Source: Lamellibrachia columna (lineage: Eukaryota; Annelida; Polychaeta; Sabellida; Siboglinidae). Taken from it: a stretch of DNA of 64,000 bases. The DNA lies in the NCBI GenBank assembly GCA_963662155.1, contig OY759263.1:20599165-20663164 (forward strand), given 5' to 3'. Every line of letters begins with the position of its first letter. Within the stretch, counting starts at the first letter, position 1. A program made the position numbers and the translations under genes. Of this stretch, positions 1-13,000 are shown one piece after another. A model generated the notes under the pieces. The model worked only from the letters and a program-made list of their open reading frames with translations. It had not been told where the DNA came from and ran no database searches.

Positions 1-1539
1 TCCACATACAAGAAGCAAAAACCCCTGTGGTTAATATCCCTTGAAATCCAAAGAATCCCTTCTGAAATCCATCACCAGCACACATGGTTTCCTACAGTGT
101 GCCCCTTCTCCTAATCACCCTCACCCTTGCCGAGTTACTGGGCTGAGCCAAGAAGTAACCCAAGTCTGTGGGAAACAGATCCCAGAGTCAGTCAGGTGGG
201 AGACAGGGAGACCAGGCTGATTATGGAGGGTGATTACACCAGGGTGATTACTGACACAGGTGGAGCTATGGGATGCCCTGACATTGAATGATTTAATGGG
301 GTGAATACCCCATCATCACTCCACCTAATCCTGGGAATTGCTGGGTTCTGAGGGTTCCACACCTGTCCCAATGCATCACCAAGGGGTGTCACCAGAGGGT
401 AAAGAAAGGGGAACCGGTCCAGCATCTGGCTTTTCTGAAAATGATTGCTTAAGATAAGAAAGTAGGTAAATTAAATATAAGCAAATGATAATTAAAATAA
501 TTATCCCACCATAAGTGGTTTCCTAGCTATCACCTGAATTGCATTTAATTATAATAATTAATTAACTGAATAATTTCTTGTCTGACTACAACTGAATAAA
601 CTTAATTTATTCTAGATCTTTTTAAAATTCTGTTTGAGACAGATGCAGAGACTTCACACATAACCATCTCTAAAATAAATTATGTTCAAATTCCTGTATC
701 ATCATACGTTCCAGTAACCAAAAATATAGTGTCCAATTGTCCTCAAAATTGAATATTGCTAACTGGTATCCAATTTCAATTTCAACAACGTTGGAGAAAC
801 AGAGCAGATTCCTGATAAAGTAAAAAACCAATTTCTAATTTGTTTACTCGACTAACTCCCCCCCCCACCCCACCCAACCCCAAACACACGCCACTTCTGG
901 TGATAACTCACCCTGACTTCTTGAGTTCTTGTTCTTACATGACTTAGAAGACTCGAAATAATACCGCAAAGCTTTTAAACTAATAGTCGTAGTTTCCTTA
1001 CATGGAAGCCTCTAGTGTAAAGTTCACATAAACCAGCCATAAAATATGTCCTAGGAGCCACTAAACTACGGTGTTACTGGGACTATTTCACATTCCCAGC
1101 ATGCTCTGAAGTAGATTTAAGGGCAGCGGCCATGTCTCAATAACATAAACATGTGCATTCCTACAAACCCTGAGGTGCCTGCAGATATGGGAGATCCCAG
1201 GGCCACAAAACCACACTGAATCACCCTCATCCAGGGCTGCACATATAGGGAACAAGCCATGCAGGTAAACCCAGATTGAACTTGACACCTTGAGGTCAGA
1301 AACCACACTAAGGTACATGCACCCATATTCTCATATTTTTAAGTTTATAATTTCAGATTTCTGATCCATTTGATGACCACCGAATCTTCTTCATCTACCA
1401 TGAGAATCTACATTTGTGTCAAAAACAGATTCAAACCATTAGGACACCGACAACTGACAATATCGTAGCTATAAGTAATAGTGACAATCATTGTCACTAT
1501 TAGTTATGTTGTGTGTATGTATGACTTAATGCATGCATG
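1..1539. other. No gene seen; E-box-rich start, then AT-rich DNA
   Basis: Positions 1-540 are moderately GC and contain CAGGTG/CACCTG at 193, 257, 360 and 531. A poly-C run lies at 859-866. No exon or repeat family was recognised. Confidence 0.6.
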
Positions 1540-1713
<174 letters not shown>

Positions 1714-4700
1714 ATAATGCCAGATACGTTTTTACAATTGCAACTCCTCTATCTCAGTAGGCCAATGGCTAACTAACGATTATTCCTTGAAAATAATATT
1801 ACTAACTTGACTTACCTGACTCTTCGGGTTCTAAATAAGGCTCTTAGCTTTGTGATACTCTTCTTTATCTTCATAATAATTGTTGTGAGAATGTGGCTGG
1901 TGCGTATAAACCATGGTTCTTAAAATTTTAATCTGTCCATCCTCCAGCCTTTTTTGGAAGAAGCTTCCACTGTTGACTGTCGAAGGCTGCTCCATCTGAA
2001 GAATCTACCAGATTTGAATGCCAGGAAATCAACTGTTCCAATATTCCTTCAGGCACAGTGTTCTGCCTGGGAGATTTCCTGAGTAGCCTGTCTCAAGAGG
2101 CTGAGAACTAGTGCAGTGGACTGAGAAGCAAGGAACATCAAACTGACAATACCAGTGATCTTCAAAGTGCATTCAGTCACGCGTGGCCGCACACAGACAG
2201 AAGCTACTAATTGGATTACTCACTGGACCTGTCAGTCTTATGGGTGTATGGCATTAGCACTAGGTAGCCACTGGGTATGGTATGATATAGCAAACCATAC
2301 CCATTCACACAATAAGAGCATTCTTTATAAGTAAATAAAGAATGCTGTTTTTTGGTGTGAAATGTAGTCTGATATCAACTGCAACCAAGTATGTGATACC
2401 AACTGAAGGGGTTTGTTTCTCACACATATCCAAAGTAATCATTGCTAATGTCGAAAGCAATATATTTTCAGAATCCATGTAATTTTATATGCCTCTTTTA
2501 CACAAAATGAAACAAATCAGGAAACTACATTTGACGTCACTATTTGCATCGAAAATTTATCTCAAATATCAGGGAGGAACAACCAAATAAATCAAATAGG
2601 AATATATTAATGTTTGGTGCAATTATTTCACTACCTAAAATAAGCATCACTAACATGCATTTCAAACTCTACCTTCTGTGTACAGTGCCATTGGCAGTTT
2701 GCCAGACTCGACTATCTGTTCGCCCTCTGAATCAGTCGTAACACAATAAGTCAACAGTATTTTACGCCTATTACATCCAAGTGCAACCAGAGTGTATTGC
2801 AAGAAACTTGATTCACGCGACTGAAGATTTTTACGACAGCCTAGGTGAATTTACAAATTAGGATATCGACGTCAATTCAAGCCACATGCCGCAGTGTATC
2901 GTTGTCTACAACTTTACATCGCACTCCCATCCATCATAATTCTCAAGAGAAATTCACACTCGCTGTAATATTGCGAAGTGGATGAAGATTCTGGGATAAA
3001 TCACCTGGTGATTACTTAGAATAATAAATTAACAGTTCCGTACAAATTAAGTCAGGCAAAATACTCGATGGGCAGAAAGCCATTCATCAAGTCTCATCAA
3101 TTTTCTCGTTTGCTAACCTGCTAATGATCACAGTTCAAGGATAGTTTTTATATTTAAGGACACTTTTGTTACAAGACAGCTATTCTATCAAAGAAAATTA
3201 AAAAACAATTAGATAATTAACAGTTCTCTATCGAGAAAACATAACTGGATAGAATGTGGCTGCTGTTACACAAACATTGGGACTGAAAAATTTAGGAAAA
3301 CGAAACAGATAAAAACAAGGTGTCAGCCTCAAACAAATATGCAAGCATGCAGGTATTGTTTTGAAAAAATCATTATTACATCTACACGCATACGCGCGCA
3401 TATATTAATTTTATAAATGTATATAATGCATTAATGTTCACACATATATTTACAGTTCTAATGAAAAGTAAATATGGGCCTTCACAGACAATAGTGGCAA
3501 ATGGATAAGAAATAAAAATGTGATGTAGCAGTCTTTTCATGCAGGTTTTTTAATGCACAATGCTCGATTCCAGGCAGAACAGAGCAAGACGTTCTGGCGC
3601 GCATCCACGATTCCCTGGTGGCAGTGATCCACGATACATCCATGCTGTCTATCAGGTACATCTGTGAGCGTGCGGCTTATTAAAGCGCCAATATCAAGAG
3701 ATTTTATCGTTTGTCTGCCCAGACTAGCACATCGGAATAACACCTTAATGGCTAGCGATGGCCACTGCAGTAATTTATGGCCATAAATTTTCATATTTCG
3801 AAAATCGATGGTACCACACTAAGCACGTGGGATTCGCGAATACGTGAAGCCGGTATTACCTGCGTACTTGCATTGCAAATGTACGCATGGCAAGGGAGTA
3901 GTTATTATTGTGCTGCACGAACATTGGACAGTTGGCGTTCTGCTTGGATCACTCGGCTGGCTAATCCATGTTGGGACACTGCAGGATTAGGGGGGGGCCT
4001 GTCCAGTCCAAGGACAGATGCCAATTAACCTTGCCTCACCTGAATGAACACAATTCCCTGCTTTATGTACAAAGCCCAGAGGACTGTACAGGCATTAGTC
4101 CTTGGTCCTGGCTTTGTGATTTCCTGAATGGCAGATTTGCAATGGAAATACTTAGTAATATATGCTCAGTACATGAACACAAATCCGGGACCATTCAGAA
4201 TTCAATGCTATCCCAAATTGGATGTTGCTGCTGAAAGCTGAAGATACCAAATGTAAAACTTATTCTATAGATATGTTTTTTCTAAACAGACGTGTTAAAA
4301 TTTACAGTATTTTTTACCAAAGTTGTTCATTAATTAAAGCACAAATAAAAAACTGAAGACATTCAATACTTTGATCCATACATACAAAATTCAGTGAATT
4401 TTAAATAAAGAGTTGTGACCTTTTCTTAGAAAATTACGAATTTGTCAGACAACATAAACCAGGATGGAATGAGTCAGAGACTGCCCTGGCAAGGGCAAGG
4501 TGAACTGGCCACACAATAACTCTGTGTCCTGATAGCCTCAGTGCCAGGTTTTATCTGGCACAGATACAGGGTGGCTAATGATCCCCTAGGACTAGGTGGG
4601 CTGGTAGGTGTCTCCCTCTCCTTATCATGACTTCCCACCTGGAGAGGGCCTTTATATTAATGTGATTGCCAGGCTAGGCAAAGTTGCTTTTTGTTTATTA

Positions 4701-4765
4701 AATTCCTACCTATTTGTTCCCAGGCTCAGTGCAAATGTAGACCTACCGTACCCTAGACATACCCC
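1714..4765. other. No gene seen; two adjacent perfect hairpins
   Basis: AT-rich. Perfect hairpins lie at 2272-2303 (10-bp arms, tgggtatggt) and 2317-2346 (12-bp arms, agcattctttat). A palindromic CRE TGACGTCA lies at 2532-2539. Short open frames have no recognisable product. Confidence 0.55.
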
Positions 4766-6880
4766 TACCCTAACCGCAATTGAATGTTGGAATAATCTAA
4801 AATATGAAATTGGTAGTATCATCGATAAATTTGTTCCCTTGAAAAAACAAGGAAAACGGTCTAGAAAGAAACACTTGTCAAAAGAAGCTATTAGAAAAAC
4901 AATGTTTAAGCAAACTATGTGGAGGGTTTATAGGCGTACCAGAAAGGATGAAGACTATGCAAATTACAAAGAGGCACTTTACCTAGCTACAACTGAAATT
5001 AGAAAATCTAAAAGAACCTTTGAAAAAAAATTGGCAGGTAATATAAAAAATTACGACAAGAGTTTCTATGCTTATGTAACAAGTAAACAGAAAGTTCGAG
5101 ATAAGGTCAGACCACTCGAAAACAACAAGGGAAACATAATTTCAGACGGGTTTCAAATGGCAGAAGTCCTGAATAAGTATTTCAGCTCAGTTTTTACCAC
5201 AGAAGATATCAGCTCACTTCCTGCTCCATTTACTAAATTTTAGGGCAATAAATCTGAACATTTAGAGCAGTTATTTGTAACTCCTGAAATGATAGTAAAG
5301 AAAATTAAGAAGATGAACAATAATAAATCACCTGGAGTTGATGGGATACCACCAAAACTGCTTAAGGAAATTGTTGAGCAAATTAGTACACCACTTGCAA
5401 AATTGTTTAACTTGTCACTAGAAGAAGGAATAGTTCCTTCAGAATGGAAAGAAGCAAATATTACGCCGATATTTAAGAAGGGATCAAGGAACAAGTCAGA
5501 AAATTACAGACCAGTGAGTTTAACATCAGTTGTATGTAAATTACTCGAAACATTAATTAGAGACCACATGGTGGAATTCCTTGTAGAACATATATTAATA
5601 AATACATCTCAACATGGGTTCCTAAAAGCAAGGTCATGTCTAACCAATCTCTTATTTTTTTAAAGAAATTACAAAGTGGGTAGATGACGGGTCACCAGTG
5701 GATGTTGTCTACTTAGATTTTCAGAAAGCTTTCGATAAAGTGCCACATCAAAGATGGTTACTTAAACTAAAAGCCCATGGTATAGGTAATGATGTAATCA
5801 ACTGGATAGAACAGTGGCTTACACACAGAAGACAGAGAATAGTAGTAGATGGTAAGATTTCAAACTGGAAATCGGTTTTGAGTGGGGTACCATACGGATC
5901 AGTATTAGGCCCTATACTGTTTTTAATATATATAAATGATTTGGAAGATGACATATCTAGCAAAGTACTCAAATTTGCAGATAACACAAAAGTATTCAGA
6001 AATGTTACTAATGATACAGATAAACAAAGCTTACAGGATGATCTAAATACATTTGTTAAATGGTCAGAAAAATGGCAAATGTTATTCAATTTTGGGAAGT
6101 GTAAATGTATATACATAGGACATGGAAACATGGACGAAGAATATAAAATGGGGGATGCTGTACTAGGTAGAACCACACAAGAAAAGGACTTAGGAGTAAC
6201 ATTTAGTGCTGACATGAAAGTTTCAGAGCAATGTGGGATTGCTGCTTCGAAAGGAAATCAAATTCTAGAGCTAATTAGGAGACCTATCATGTATAAGGAG
6301 AAACAGCTAATTGTACCCCTGTACAAAGCAATAGTTAGACCACATTTGGAATATTGTATTCAAGCATGGAGGCCGTATCGTAAGAAGGACATAGACAAGC
6401 TAGAAAGAATACAACAAAGAGCAACTAAAATGATTCCAGAATTGAGAGACTTTATATATGAAAGTCGCTTATTACATTGTGACTTGACAACACTAGAGAC
6501 CAGGAGACTAAGAGGAGATCAAATAGAAGTGTTTAAAATAGTGAACGGTTATGAGGATATTGATAGGAATATGTTCTTCAAACTTAAAGAAGGCAGTAGA
6601 ACCAGAGGACACAAAGCAGCATTAGTTAAGGAGCAGTGTAGGTTGGACATGAGAAAGTACTCTTTCTCACAGAGGGTGACAAATGAATGGAACAAACTGC
6701 CAAATGATTGTGTTAATGCTAGTAGTTTGAATAAGTTAAAAAATAGACTTGACATATATCTGATAAGGGCGGGCTACACATAGATGAGAAAATTGTTGGA
6801 CTCTGGATAAGCCAATGGCTTCCTTGTCCACTTGCCATCTGGAACTTGTTGTTTGGGATGGCAATCTTGTTAAATCTAAT
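4766..6880 (+). mobile_element. CR1/jockey-like LINE, family A1, 5'-truncated
   Basis: Homology to LINE A2 (minus strand, 54.5-58.5 kb) begins at about 4766, so the copy lacks the endonuclease domain. It contains the linker between endonuclease and RT, the RT domain, the C-terminal domain and a 3' UTR ending in ggatggcaatcttgttaaat. Two other copies end in tandem TCTTGTTAAA decamers, a 3' microsatellite tail of the kind CR1-like LINEs carry. A nearly identical 3' fragment lies at 31628-32032, so this subfamily was active recently. Confidence 0.88.
4767..6783 (+). pseudogene. LINE A1 ORF2 remnant: reverse transcriptase
   Basis: Non-LTR reverse transcriptase in three open pieces. Piece 1 runs to 5243 and ends in an in-frame TAG (KF*GNKSEHL). 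Piece 2, same frame, runs to 5663 and includes KSPGVDGIPPKLLKE and ANITPIFKKGSR. A frameshift in a T7 run at 5655-5661 moves the reading to piece 3 (to 6783), with DFQKAFDKVPH, IYINDL and the C-terminal TTLETRRLRGDQIEVFK. Two core RT positions are altered: the catalytic FADD box reads FADN (5974-5985) and the GVPQG motif reads GVPYG (tyrosine codon 5893-5895). The copy is therefore doubly dead, by frame and by active site. The open frame upstream of about 4766 (from 4608) is host sequence. Confidence 0.88.
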
Positions 6881-9728
6881 TAACTATTATAGTAGCATTG
6901 TACATAAGCTAAACATATTTTATGTATAATTCAGCTCTGGTGCATTGTTTCATGTCACGTCACAATAATCTGAATTATAGCTATAGAGGACCACTGAAAA
7001 TGGAATCTAGTTCCGTTAACCTAACAATTTTATTCCAATATAAACACTAATTTGTAGGAAAGGTCAATGAAATGCTCCCACTTAAAACATCAGTCTTCCC
7101 AAAAAAATTATTTTGTTGTAAGCACGTCAAAACAAATACTGAAACATTTTTTGCAAAAGATTAGGCAAACAGTAAATGACTTGCGTAAATCATGACAAAA
7201 GTGGTCATTTTCAAGTAAATGACTATGCTCAATCAAAATATGGCCATGAAACAGTTAATTAACTCAAACTTCCTGATGGATGGTACAATCCAGAATGTAG
7301 CCAGGTCATGTAGTTTGTGAGTGCTGTTTTAATCACCGTTGTGCCAAGATAATCGGTGAAGTTCAAAGGTTGACTATTTCACAATCCAGGTTTCCTACAC
7401 CTATCATATACAAGAGATATGTCCGTTAAGTTCTACTAAAGTTGCAACAAGAACAGGCAGGCATTTCACTAAGGTTCTTATGAACTCATAATACACAGTG
7501 TTCATCACAAACCTCATTGTGCTGATAAAATCATCATGGAAACTAGAAATGCATCAGAAGATTGCATGTTCACTGAGGCAAAGAAAACTGCTTCGTAATG
7601 GAACCTATGGTGAACCTTTCAGACTATCTAGCTAATGCTTACGGAAAAACTAAGAAATACACTCTTGTTTTGATTAGATACAATCGATGGATTTATTGTT
7701 AATAATGGAATTAGCCGTCTTCTTGAGCTCAATAGTTTAGTTTGGCCATTAAGTGTTTCTTGCTGATCGTGAAAAAGTGAAAATCTGTTTTGCCCAAATC
7801 ACATGACTTGAGCAGTTCTAACACCAGAAGTGCAACATCTGAAATAATTTTCACTTAATTCGATAATACAAAAATAAAACGTATTGAGCAAAATTTTTTT
7901 AATCTCCATTTGTCATTGCAATATCTTCATGGGCGTCATCTAATTCCCAGCAAAATTAATTTATCCTGATTACTAAGTTCAATTGATGCAGGATAAGATG
8001 GCAGGCCATCAAATCTTCGCGGTTCGCCGCCTCAGCTCATTCAGCAGTGGTCGTAATGTTGTGCAGCTTTAGAGTATTTTCACGGTTGGCTGCACGTGGG
8101 TTTTTTTATTAGTGGCAGGTAGATTCAGCTTGCCGACACACGTCCGATCGGGATTAGACGACCACCATCAAATTTGTATGTTCGGTACTTTCGCAATCCA
8201 CAATATTCCTGGTGGATATTTTATGGCTGCGAGTTCGGTGTCGACCCAGAATCCCAAGAGTCGGGAATTATACTTGGTGAACGAGAGAACAAAACCTCAA
8301 TCCTTTTAGTAAGGCATGAAAGCATGGCATGCATTCAAAGTAGTACAGCATCACACCGCTGAACGTTTCTTGGCTTCATGAGCAATATAAAATTTAAATG
8401 TTTTACTGTATCAAAGTTTAGCTAACCGCATTGATTTTTTGGATCTCTTTTTTATTGTACGCTTACAATATTGTGGACCATGCTTGTGAGAAATGAAATG
8501 CAGATTGTAGCACTTCAGATACATTCAGTGATGTTTGTCACGTGTTTGTATAAAGAACACCAGAAGATTTTGATAACAAATAAACAAATAGAAAATACCA
8601 CATAACTAAAGATCAGTTGGTCACACAACCAACTATCAAGCCAGTGAAAACAAATACTTAGTGCACACCCTTCTTAATGGAAATACAGCAAATGAAACAG
8701 AGGTTTTCTAGTAAGATGGAATCATAAAACGGAATCTGACATTTCTTTCACATGCAAAAACCGAGCTAAAACCATAGAAGATGACATGTTGTTTTCCATC
8801 TGATAAAATTCTGTGAATTCATAATCCGGAGGTGGGTGCCTGTCAATGGAAACAATAAAAAGTCGGCTGTCAAATGTTGCATGGTGCTCAGCCCGAACAC
8901 AGAGAGACTGACATGTGCGTTCAAACAATGGTGAAGACAGATGGAGACTTACACAGACACAGGTGCAGAGGACGAAGAAAATCATTAAAGATCTGCTGTG
9001 AAAAAGCCAACAGCACTTTGTAAGCGAAGAGGCGTGCATGGCATAAATCGTGTTCGTGTCTTCATCTATCGTCAGTGCCTGTGGGAGGCAGGTAATGTGA
9101 ACATCAGACAATCGTCCTCTGGCACGTGAAAATGGAAAGGCCTTTGCAAGATTAACATACAAAATACTTGAATTGTTTTTTTTGCTATGCACTTCAGTGA
9201 ATAAAGCTCGGTAAACAAGAAGCATGCAAAATTCACTGCTTGAAACAAAAACGGGAGCTGAATTGGTATGCCCGATCTAAACTAAAGATGAACCACACTG
9301 ATCAGTGATGTAAGAGGCATGTCTGAAGACCCCCCCACACATCAATGATACGGCAATCAACTGTGGAAGCTGGATGTCTCGGGAGACAGTCGTTTCATTT
9401 GTTCTTGGCCAGGCAATCAAACAGATCTGCTATGATCCATCATGCTATATTCTTCTCGACCCACGGCCAGATCGGTGTATTCACTTTAATTCCACGGCCA
9501 TTAACTATGTACCGAAAAACCTATGTGATTCAGCAACCTACCTTGTCACAAGGGAAGGCTGGTTTAGACAATGCTATCAAGTGAAAGCCTATTTTGGACT
9601 TATGGCAGATATCTCAGTACAAGAGGTTAATTTTCCTTGGAATTCTGTAGCGAAAATACTGTCTGTGGATAAACTGTTTCCCGGCAGCTACATGTCGTAT
9701 TGAAGCAGGGAAACTATGCAAATTGGAT
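6881..9728. other. No gene seen; island with normal CpG at 8000-8350
   Basis: Mostly AT-rich unique sequence. 8000-8350 has more CG dinucleotides (cttcgcggttcgccgcctca) and no repeat signature, so it could be a conserved regulatory segment. A 167-codon minus frame (8722-9225) is unrecognised and treated as chance. Confidence 0.5.
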
Positions 9729-10055
9729 ATTGAGAGAATAACTGACTTTGAGATGAAATGCTACAACATACCAGTGTATTGGTATTGAGCAAACTACATG
9801 TGCCACAACATTGGTCGTACAATTTTGTCAAGCATCAAAAACATAAAATGTTGTGGCCATAATGGATTGGAAAAAACAATACTGGTGGGAAAAGTTACAA
9901 AAACAAGATGCAGAGGCCAGCCACAATAAAGACTAGAGAAGGAAATCACGGATGTCTTTGGAACAGCGATAGCAGTGGGCAGAATGGACCCTGTAGAATA
10001 GCTGGAAAAAGTTATCGATTTCACAGAAACATTTGGGCATCCATGGCCAATGTAA
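9729..10055 (+). pseudogene. C-terminal remnant of a LINE ORF2
   Basis: A single frame reads IERITDFEMKCY, ILSSIKNIKCCGHNGLEKT, ILVGKVTKTRC and RLEKEITDVFGTAI and ends at a natural-looking TAA (10053-10055), with three internal stops on the way. The order FEMKC, then IKNRK-x-GH-x-GLEKTIL-x-GKV, then a basic segment is typical of the region after the RT domain in non-LTR retrotransposons found next to many invertebrate genes. The RT core itself was not found upstream. The 155-aa open frame on the opposite strand is its shadow. Confidence 0.6.
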
Positions 10056-13000
10056 AGACGGATGAACTGGTTCTTTGCCACGGATAGGGCTGTCTTGTTC
10101 CCTGTTACATCACAGGAACATGCATTAATTATATTTTGGGAAATTCTGACAAAAACATTAACAGGAAAAAAAATGCTTGTATTGTTTTGCTGCTTATCTA
10201 TGCATATGGGGCAATGTCGCATTTGTTGTTTTAGCCATACAAATGACACTCCCAAACTCACATTTCTGTGAAAGGATTAAAGTGAGATATGCTTTATCAA
10301 CATTTTCCAATATTAATCTAATAAGAGTTCTTCTTTGGCATAAGGTAATCAAATATGTCAGTACTGTCAGAAGGCACCTTTCTTACTTCAAAATAATAAT
10401 TACTCCTTGTTTTATTTTTATTATATTTTTGCATTCAAGTATTACATGACGCAAAATGTATTTTATTGTACATTTTACATGAAACAACAAAGAATCTAAC
10501 TTCTAGGTAATACATTTTTTATTAAAGGTACTGTTATTTTATTAATTAAATAATGTTTTATTATCTTCAAAAAGTTAATGCATTTTCTTTCATGGTAATC
10601 AAGCAAACAGATAATTAACCTTTATATCATCACCAGTTTCAGTTGCGGGAAGATTAAAACCAACTGGCACACATTTAACCACCTGCAATGCAGCCCCAGG
10701 GGCATGTATCTTTGTCAATCAGTCCGCTTACACGTGTTTATTCTGTCAACATTTCCTGTACAGCACCACCAATCAGTCAAGTCTGTTTGTCTATTATGTC
10801 TCCACCAGTAACGTGCCGCTGTTGACGAAACCAAACCAACTGCATTTGTAGTGATTAATAATTAATTAACAAATTGACAAAGGATGAAAGCTGAGATGCA
10901 AGTATCTAATTAATGTTTGATTCGGCATTGTTCTGTATTTCAGAGATGCATTGTAGACTAGCGAGACATGAGTGGGCTCGTAGGAGAATCAGCTTCATGG
11001 TCCATCACATCTCATGGGGAAGACCCAGTATCGAAGGAAAAACCCACTATCAAGGGAGAGGGAAGAACACCCAAAACGGAGGGAAGAATATAAAAAACCT
11101 CCCCCAATGAACTGGGTGGGTCAGACAGCTAACTCCAAAACAAAAATAAACTTCAAGACCTGGTAAGACCTGGTACCAAAAGAAGGAACTAAAGAAACGG
11201 AAACACAGGTATATTCAGATAAGGATCAAGAATTTTTTAATCCTGCAAATGTGAAGTGTTTATAGATCCACTTGTTTGTATATTTAGGTTCCAATTAGAC
11301 CAATGAGGGAAATAACACTATCACTAATATTGACCAATTCCTGAAAAGACAAGATTAACCTTGCCCGTAACTGTGACCCAAACCCTAATCTAGTGTCAGT
11401 CACTAAACTGCACCATACAAAGATGGGCGGGTCCCACAACTGTAAACATACAGGTCGACATTCCTTCCTGCCAGGCAAAATAGCAACATTTGATAACAAG
11501 GCTGCCACAAACGTGTCAAGATTCCCACCTTGCTGACGCACAGCAGTCTAACAGGTCGACCTGTACATTTCATACTCACTTCAAGAAATCACCAGTAACT
11601 GTTATTGTCAGTGTAAACATTATTTCTAGGACAGCAGATTGTAATGTTACGATTGATGTTTCATTACAAGCGAGACTAATTAAGTTAATATTTTGTTGTC
11701 AAAACAAAAGATCACGAAAAGATGATTTTACTGGGAAACCAGAGATATTATTCAGTAACTTTGCTGGCTGCAGGGATTAATATATTAATATCTTAGTAGA
11801 TCATAGGAGATTATATTTGGTAAACTAGTGCACAATGATTGTAGTTGGACTGGACAAAAATACTTATGAAACTGGCACTGAAAATGGTGGCAATCAAGAT
11901 ATTGATACCAGTTATTGTGGTCAACATATTCAAATATTAGTTCTGATCTGGTGATATGTAAAAACAGCCTTGATTCAACCGGAGTGTTTGAAAACGTTGC
12001 AGAATGTTGGCCGAGTAGTGCCGATTCCCTACTGCTACGTCATGCACCCATATGAAACCATTACCATATGCAGACTACGATGAACAACATAAACGGTGCA
12101 CAATTAACATTTCTGAAGAGGTGGAAATTTGCCTGAGGAATGTTTATCTGCACCGCCATTCATAGATAACTATAGGTGAAGCACAATATATAAACGCCTG
12201 ATTGGAAATCGGCTGTCAATTATGAGCAATTTAGCAGCGAAATTATGATGTGGGCTCAGACTAGTGGCCTGTGTCGGGCAGACGTAATGACATCATCATT
12301 CATCACCGATGGCAACATTCACCTTCTATGCCGATGTCATCTCAGAACAGTTTTGTGGGACACGCTGCCTAAATCACAATTGTGACCGATGGCTTATTTG
12401 GGCAGTCTTGCGTGGGCGGGTTGAACGGAAACGAATGCTATACCCTCTCTTACATGGCGCCCACACCTAGAGGTAACCTGAACGACCGACCGGTGTCCAA
12501 ATCAATAATATGATAATTTAAACGTTGCAACAAAACATCCATAACAGTATCATTACAACGGCCATTTTACACAATGTTATCCAATTTTTATTGGCCCACT
12601 GTATCAGAAAGATTGAACAAAAATTTATTGCTAATTTTTCACTTTAATTTCCAACTTACGTCATATAAATTCAATCAGAAATACACCATCGTAATGTTTT
12701 ACGGCGGATGTGCAGTGGCAGAGCGCAAAGAAATTTTGTTTTGTTTCAGCGGCATTTTGGGATGCTCCTAGGTGCCTAAACTAACATTGTTGTACGTGAC
12801 TATTGTCATCATTCTTTCATCGTGTTAATACCGCACCGCTTGTCAGACACAAAAGCTGGCGCCAATGCATACATCGCACGCTGAGAAATCTCCCAATATT
12901 CTCCCCCATTAGTCATGCCGACGGCCAGATTCGATTAGTATACCTTCAATTCAAATGCAGCCTCACTCTGAATGCTGCCTTGGCGGCGTAGCTGATAAAA

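Noticed and set aside
8722..9225. 167-codon minus-strand frame
   Set aside because: No recognisable domain, compositionally odd (Ser/Cys/Leu-rich) and no splice or start support. Kept only as a remark in the gap entry.
9794..10261. 155-codon minus-strand frame
   Set aside because: Antisense of the LINE C-terminus read on the plus strand at 9729-10055, which has real family motifs.
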